NCBI GenBank assembly: GCA_020635015.1 | Contig: JACKAP010000013.1 | Coordinates: forward strand, 1 to 64,000 | DNA: 64,000 nt | DNA from: Calditrichia bacterium | GTDB taxonomy: Bacteria; Calditrichota; Calditrichia; RBG-13-44-9; J075 | Direction: 5' to 3' | In this document: in pieces, positions 59,926 to 64,000 of the stretch | Layout of the letters: every line of letters starts with the position of its first letter | Numbering within the stretch: position 1 is the stretch's first letter | Program-made: the position numbers and the translations under genes | The notes under the pieces: model-generated | What the model was told of the DNA's origin: nothing | Database searches by the model: none | The model's input: only the letters and a program-made list of their open reading frames with translations

Positions 59926-61887
59926 ATGAAGTTACGGCGAAACATTATTTTGATCCTGGTGCTGTTCCTCGGCGCCAACAGCCTATGGGGGCAACCCTAC
60001 CGCTATTCCCTGGGATGGTGGAAGGTCGAATCGCTGCACGGCTCGCTGATGCTGGAAGGAGATTACCGCGCCCGCAAGACCGTGCTGAAGTCTGCCTTTA
60101 GCGAAAAACCCCACACTTCCTCGCTTGATGGACGGCTGGTGCTCAACACCCGCAACTATGTTTGGCATCCTAACTTCCTCGCGATCAATCTCGATGCCGA
60201 TATCACTCCCGGCCGGCAGCGGGATAATTATGTGGTGCTGCCGGACCGGGCCGAAACCCGCATTGCCGAAAGGCTGCGGATGCAGTCGCAACTGTTTCAG
60301 AAGCGGCCGCTCTCCTTGGGCTTCTTTACCAACCTGGGACGGCATACCATCTCCCGCGACCTCACCACCGACGTGGAAATGACCACCACCGATTACGGCG
60401 GCAATGCGAATTATCGCAATCGTTTCCTGCCGCTGACGGTGGCGTTCTCGCGCAATCGCTGGGATCAGAAAGAACTGCTGACCGGGCGGGAATTTCGCAA
60501 TGAGCGCCATAACCTGCGCAGCGAGGTTCAAAGATCCTTTGGCCGCTATGACCGCCATCGCCTGAGCTACAGTTACGATGACTACCGGCGGGCCTTTTCC
60601 CGGCAGCCGGCGGTGCGCAATTACATCACCAATGTCAATCTGCAAAATATGGTCGCGCTGAATGAAAACCGCCGGAGCAGTCTGAACTCGCTGATCTGGT
60701 TCACCGACCAGAACAGCAATCAGACCTTCCGCCGCTTGCAGGCCGATGAGCGGCTGCAGGTGCAACTGCCCCGGGACCTGTTCTTCAGCGGCGGGTATCA
60801 ATATAACGATATTTCCCAATCACGCTTCGATTCCCGTCAGCACAATTTCACCAGTCGCCTGGAGCATCAACTCTACCTCAGCCTGCGCAGCCAGGTGTTC
60901 CTGGCGTATAACGACCTCAGCCAGACCGGCTTCGATGAGCAGCGCCGCAGCTTCGGCTTTGGGCTGCGCTACCGGAAAGCGATTCCCGGCGGTTTGCTCA
61001 ATCTGAGTTACGAATGGCGCCGGCGCAACGAGCAGCGCGACGGCCAACTGCTGACCCTCAATATCGTTGACGAGCGCCTGCGCTTGAAGGACGGCGAAGT
61101 GGCGCTGCTGGCCAATCCGCTGGTCGATCCGGGCAGCGTGGTGCTGAGCGACGAAACCCAGACGGTGATCTATGTTGAGAATATCGATTATGTGCTGATC
61201 TCCCGGGGGGATTTCCTGGAAGTGCAGCGCATTCCCGGAGGGCAAATCGCCGACGGCGCCACGGTCTACATCGATTACCGGGCGCAGCAGCAGGCAGACT
61301 ACCAATTCGATCTGACCAACAGAACCTTCGCCGTCAGCGTGGCGCTCTTCCGGCAATTTCTGGAGATTTACTACCGTTCCCTGGCTCAGGATTATGACAA
61401 TCTCGATCAGACCCGGTTTCGCATCTTGAAAATCATCTCGCAGAAGGTCTATGGCGGGCGGGTCGCTTACGGCCCCTTCGCCGGCGGGATCGAGTGGGAT
61501 GACACCGGCAGCAACATCATTCCCTACCGCTCGCTGCGTTATTTTGCCAATTTGAATCATCAACTGGCTTCCCGGGTCAGCGCGGCACTGAATGCCAGCC
61601 GCTACCGCTTCACCTACCGGGAGACGGATGAAGTGCAGCGGTTCGACCAGCTTTCCGCCCATGTCACCTGGATGCTCTCGCGGCAATCGCGGATCAACCT
61701 GTTCGGCAATTACCGTTTCCAAAAAGGGCGGGGCATCGATCTGGAATTGGGCAGCCTGCGGGGCGAATATTCTGCCCGGATGCGCATGTTGTGGATTACC
61801 TTTGGAGTTGATCTCTACCGCCGGGATTTCTTGACGGAGGAATTATCGTATCAGAGAACTTATATACGGCTGGAGCGGAAATTCTGA
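59926..61887 (+). CDS. Outer-membrane beta-barrel, porin-cytochrome type
   Basis: The protein has 653 residues from the ATG at 59926 (signal peptide IILILVLFLGANSLWGQP). It is almost entirely alternating amphipathic strands separated by polar turns (LPLTVAFSRNRWDQKELL, LSYSYDDYRRAF, LFFSGGYQYNDISQSRFD, SRINLFGNYRFQKGRGIDL) and ends in a C-terminal Phe (IRLERKF), the usual barrel-assembly signal. There are no heme motifs. I do not recognise a close family. Size and position between a pentaheme lipoprotein and an 11-heme cytochrome fit the MtrB/OmbB role of an insulating pore around a cytochrome. The stop overlaps the next start by one base. Confidence 0.85.
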   Translation: MKLRRNIILILVLFLGANSLWGQPYRYSLGWWKVESLHGSLMLEGDYRARKTVLKSAFSEKPHTSSLDGRLVLNTRNYVWHPNFLAINLDADITPGRQRDNYVVLPDRAETRIAERLRMQSQLFQKRPLSLGFFTNLGRHTISRDLTTDVEMTTTDYGGNANYRNRFLPLTVAFSRNRWDQKELLTGREFRNERHNLRSEVQRSFGRYDRHRLSYSYDDYRRAFSRQPAVRNYITNVNLQNMVALNENRRSSLNSLIWFTDQNSNQTFRRLQADERLQVQLPRDLFFSGGYQYNDISQSRFDSRQHNFTSRLEHQLYLSLRSQVFLAYNDLSQTGFDEQRRSFGFGLRYRKAIPGGLLNLSYEWRRRNEQRDGQLLTLNIVDERLRLKDGEVALLANPLVDPGSVVLSDETQTVIYVENIDYVLISRGDFLEVQRIPGGQIADGATVYIDYRAQQQADYQFDLTNRTFAVSVALFRQFLEIYYRSLAQDYDNLDQTRFRILKIISQKVYGGRVAYGPFAGGIEWDDTGSNIIPYRSLRYFANLNHQLASRVSAALNASRYRFTYRETDEVQRFDQLSAHVTWMLSRQSRINLFGNYRFQKGRGIDLELGSLRGEYSARMRMLWITFGVDLYRRDFLTEELSYQRTYIRLERKF

Positions 61888-62915
61888 TGAAACGGGTTTG
61901 CCATATCGGCCGGGCGCTACTGCTTTCCGGCGCTGTTTGTCTGCTGAGTCCGTCCCTGCTGGGTCAGGGTAGGGAAACCGGCTGTACTGCCGCCGGGTGC
62001 CATGATGCCCTGATGCAGCATGCCTTCCAACACGAAGCGGCGGAAGATTGTGAATCCTGCCATGAAGCGGGGGATGGCGATCATCCCGCCTCGGCGGGCC
62101 GCGAATTTGAATTATCCGGGGAAGTGCCGGGCCTGTGTTACGACTGCCATGACGAATATAACAGTGGGAAGAGCGTTCACTCGCCGGTGGAAGACGGGGA
62201 CTGCCTGGCCTGTCATGATCCGCACAGCGCCGCACACCCGAAGCTGACCATTGAACCGATGGCGGCCTTATGCTTTTCCTGTCATGACGATATTGAGGAG
62301 GCGATCGGCACTGCCAGAACGGTGCATGCCGCCGTCACCGCCGGCCGGAGATGCCTTTCCTGCCATTCCCCGCACAACGCGGCGCAGCGCGCGTTGCTGA
62401 AGTTCCCGGATGGGGAACTCTGTCTGGATTGCCACGACGGTTCTGCCAAACCGGGAGGGGAAGTTGCCGCGGATATCAAATCGAAGGTAAAAAACCGGAA
62501 ATTTATTCACGACCCTGCAGCAGAAGGGGATTGTCTTTCCTGCCACCCGCCGCACTATAGTTCAAAAGCAGGATTGTTGACGGAAGCGTTCCCCGCCGGG
62601 TTGTATGCCGAAGGGGCGGTTGACAGCTATGCCCTGTGCTTCGATTGCCACGACAGCGACCTGTTCGACGCGGAGAACACCCGGGAAGCCACCGCTTTCC
62701 GCGATGACCGGCAGAATCTTCATTATGTGCATCTGAAGCGGGAAAAAAGCCGCAGCTGCATCCATTGCCACGATCTGCACGGGTCGGATCAGCCGCATCT
62801 ACTGCTGGAAAGCAGCACCTTCGGCCAATGGAAAATGCCGCTGAATTTCCGGGTTGCGAAGAATGGGGGATCGTGCCGGCCGGGATGCCATGAGGCGAAA
62901 ACGTACAGCCGGTGA
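61887..62915 (+). CDS. Undecaheme c-type cytochrome
   Basis: The protein has 342 residues with a signal peptide (LLLSGAVCLLSPSLLGQ). Heme motifs in order: one CX4CH (CTAAGCH), nine CX2CH (CESCH, CYDCH, CLACH, CFSCH, CLSCH, CLDCH, CLSCH, CFDCH, CIHCH), and one CX3CH at the end (CRPGCH), for 11 hemes. Many are followed by PH pairs. It is translationally coupled to the barrel gene (TGATG), so it is the best candidate for the cytochrome inside or outside that pore. The unusual spacings at both ends are like those in some tetraheme c3 and DmsE-type proteins. Confidence 0.93.
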   Translation: MKRVCHIGRALLLSGAVCLLSPSLLGQGRETGCTAAGCHDALMQHAFQHEAAEDCESCHEAGDGDHPASAGREFELSGEVPGLCYDCHDEYNSGKSVHSPVEDGDCLACHDPHSAAHPKLTIEPMAALCFSCHDDIEEAIGTARTVHAAVTAGRRCLSCHSPHNAAQRALLKFPDGELCLDCHDGSAKPGGEVAADIKSKVKNRKFIHDPAAEGDCLSCHPPHYSSKAGLLTEAFPAGLYAEGAVDSYALCFDCHDSDLFDAENTREATAFRDDRQNLHYVHLKREKSRSCIHCHDLHGSDQPHLLLESSTFGQWKMPLNFRVAKNGGSCRPGCHEAKTYSR

Positions 62916-62960
62916 TATAAATGGCGTTATTGCCAAGCTGGGTTATCTTGAGACGAACGA

Positions 62961-63013
62961 AAATAGTATCTACCATATGACCCGTACTTGGGGGCATATG
63001 GTAGATACTATTT
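62961..63013. repeat. Perfect 19-bp inverted repeat between convergent genes
   Basis: AAATAGTATCTACCATATG (62961-62979) and its exact complement (62995-63013) enclose a 15-base loop. It overlaps the last codons of the minus-strand lyase remnant and lies 45 bases after the cytochrome stop. It could be a bidirectional terminator, although the stem is AT-rich, or a protein-binding palindrome. Confidence 0.8.
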
Positions 63014-63941
63014 CAGATGTATTAACTTCCTCACCGCTGCTGCTGAATTGGCTTGAAGGCGGCAAAAAAACAGCCCGGAGGCGCAGTGCTGCGGCTGCCA
63101 GCGGATATGATGGGCCCCGGGCGGCAGGTGCTGGTCGAGCAACACATCCACCCGTGCCCCGGAGATCGCATAAATCTCCAGGCGCACCCGGGCGCTGTGC
63201 GGCAGGGTAAAGCTGATGGTGGTGGCAGGATTGAATGGATTGGGAGCGGTGTGCAGTAATAACGAACGAAGCGGTGGCCGGGGATGGTCTTGAGTGGCAT
63301 ACTGTGCCGGAGGAAACCAGGGAGGACCGACATCCAGCGGCGTTAAGGGCCGGCGCAGTAGCGGAGCAGATGAAACCTGGTCGGCGCCACTGTCTTTTGG
63401 CAGGTTTCGCATGTGCCCGTCAACATCATCATTGACAAAGAGATAATTGCCCTGCCCGGCGCCGATAACCGGACTTGCCGGTACCGGCCTCCAAAGGCTG
63501 TCCGCTGCCCGGTGAAGGAGGGGATCGACACGGGAAATTCCCGGGCGGGGAGTGATACCCAGGGGAGAACCAAACATACTCATCCTCAATACCGGACCCG
63601 TTCTTAAAATACAATCCTTTAACAATTAAATAACTTCCATAGAGCCGCAGCCGGGAATTACCGGTCAGGATTACCTGGCCGGAGGTTTCAGCGCGCAGCA
63701 GTATCGAATCGATAACATTCGCGCTGGCGCGGAAGCGTATGTCGGCATCTTGCCAGACGCCGTCCGCCATGGTGAGGGTATCACCGGGTAGCAGAAAGGG
63801 AAGTGCAAACGCAATTTCCGCTGGAGTACGCACATAATAATCGTGCGCCGAAATGGGCATCGTAAACAGGTTTAAGAAACCCAAAATAATGAAATATAAT
63901 AGTTTACGTTTTCGCGGTACGATAGTCGGCACTCCCGACAT
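63008..63941 (-). pseudogene. PL6 polysaccharide lyase remnant with sorting tail, internally deleted and frameshifted
   Basis: Reading from 63941, the first 120 or so residues are a PL6 (chondroitinase B/alginate lyase) N-terminus: signal LYFIILGFLNLFTMPISA, then DYYVRTPAEIAFALPFLLPG, DTLTMADGVWQDADIRFRA and LIVKGLYFKNGSGIED. This frame then turns into Pro/Ser-rich nonsense and ends at 63429. A second frame, open from 63625 to 63008, carries the PL6 C-terminal end (PVPASPVIGAGQGNYLFVND, DVDGHMRNLPKDSGADQ, RPLTPLDVGPPWF) and a sorting tail (APNPFNPATTISFTLPHSA ... KLIHLK). PL6 enzymes need about 400 residues of beta-helix in between; most of it, including the catalytic region, is missing. It is almost surely non-functional as an enzyme. 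Confidence 0.8.
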
Positions 63942-63944
63942 TGA

Positions 63945-64000
63945 TTAAAACCCCCGCTTGCACAGGTCTCGCAACCTTTCCCGGTAAGTTCGCCCGGAAA
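63945..64000 (-). CDS. Possible C-terminus of a gene entering from the right
   Basis: A minus-strand frame enters from the window edge, reads SGRTYRERLRDLCKRGF and stops at TAA (63945-63947), 3 bases before the lyase start. The amino-acid make-up is plausible for a real C-terminus, and the tight spacing would fit an operon. Seventeen codons are too few to identify it. Confidence 0.25.
   Translation of the reverse strand, partial: SGRTYRERLRDLCKRGF

Noticed and set aside
1..64000. Prophage, integrase, tRNA or rRNA genes
   Set aside because: None of the characteristic genes or RNA signatures was seen on either strand.
63945..64000. Riboswitch-like leader before the lyase remnant
   Set aside because: The stretch reads better as the end of an upstream gene, and no known RNA motif fits.

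Overview
The window looks like chromosomal DNA of a Gram-negative bacterium of the FCB superphylum, probably a Calditrichota/KSB1-like or Ignavibacteria-like lineage. This is inferred from four things: secreted proteins with NPFNP-type C-terminal sorting tails (type IX secretion style), TonB-dependent receptors, a fused MoaC-MogA, and the gene style of the giant sensor kinase. No rRNA or tRNA gene is visible, so the placement is tentative.

Layout. (1) 0-8.7 kb, minus strand: two TonB-dependent receptors, a small membrane-anchored protein, a GH13 alpha-glucosidase overlapping manC, and dapF. (2) 8.8-16.5 kb, minus strand: an Ig-like lipoprotein, the conserved ffh-rpsP-khpA-rimM-trmD-rplS operon, and an OmpA-family protein with a long helical region. 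(3) 16.9-24 kb: DUF427, DUF1295 and a shortened DUF2878 protein, a TPR/ligand-binding lipoprotein-regulator-like protein, then a molybdenum-cofactor riboswitch driving moaA and a moaC-mogA fusion. (4) 24-29 kb: a beta-propeller sensor kinase with its response regulator and a YwaF-like membrane protein. (5) 29.4-38.7 kb: a conflict/signalling island with a SLOG-like protein coupled to a patatin phospholipase, facing a TPR/Ig membrane protein, a STAND-NTPase with a membrane segment and WD40 repeats, and a CHAT protease. (6) 39-45 kb: a 1341-residue FG-GAP/UnbV secreted protein and a secreted GH13 amylase, both with sorting tails. (7) 45.3-51.7 kb: a Psr/Phs-type molybdoenzyme operon (A, B and C subunits), two half-length YeeE/YedE transporters, and a rhodanese-like protein lacking the catalytic Cys. 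(8) 51.9-54.2 kb: a CBM20-7TM-SpoIIE phosphatase. (9) 54.5-62.9 kb: two NHL beta-propellers, four multiheme cytochromes c (32 heme motifs in total) and an outer-membrane beta-barrel, which together look like a porin-cytochrome electron conduit. (10) 63-64 kb: a decayed PL6 polysaccharide lyase.

How it fits together. The Moco riboswitch and moaA/moaCB can supply cofactor for the 45-kb molybdoenzyme. That enzyme, the YeeE pair and the rhodanese-like protein point to reduced-sulfur (polysulfide/thiosulfate/tetrathionate) respiration. The neighbouring cytochrome/barrel cluster suggests respiration that reaches the cell exterior. Glycan use recurs (two GH13, CBM20, PL6).

The intergenic regions carry many short repeat families, mostly inverted minisatellites, a probable MITE with 16-20 bp terminal inverted repeats, and several perfect hairpins. 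One repeat motif also appears inside a coding sequence.
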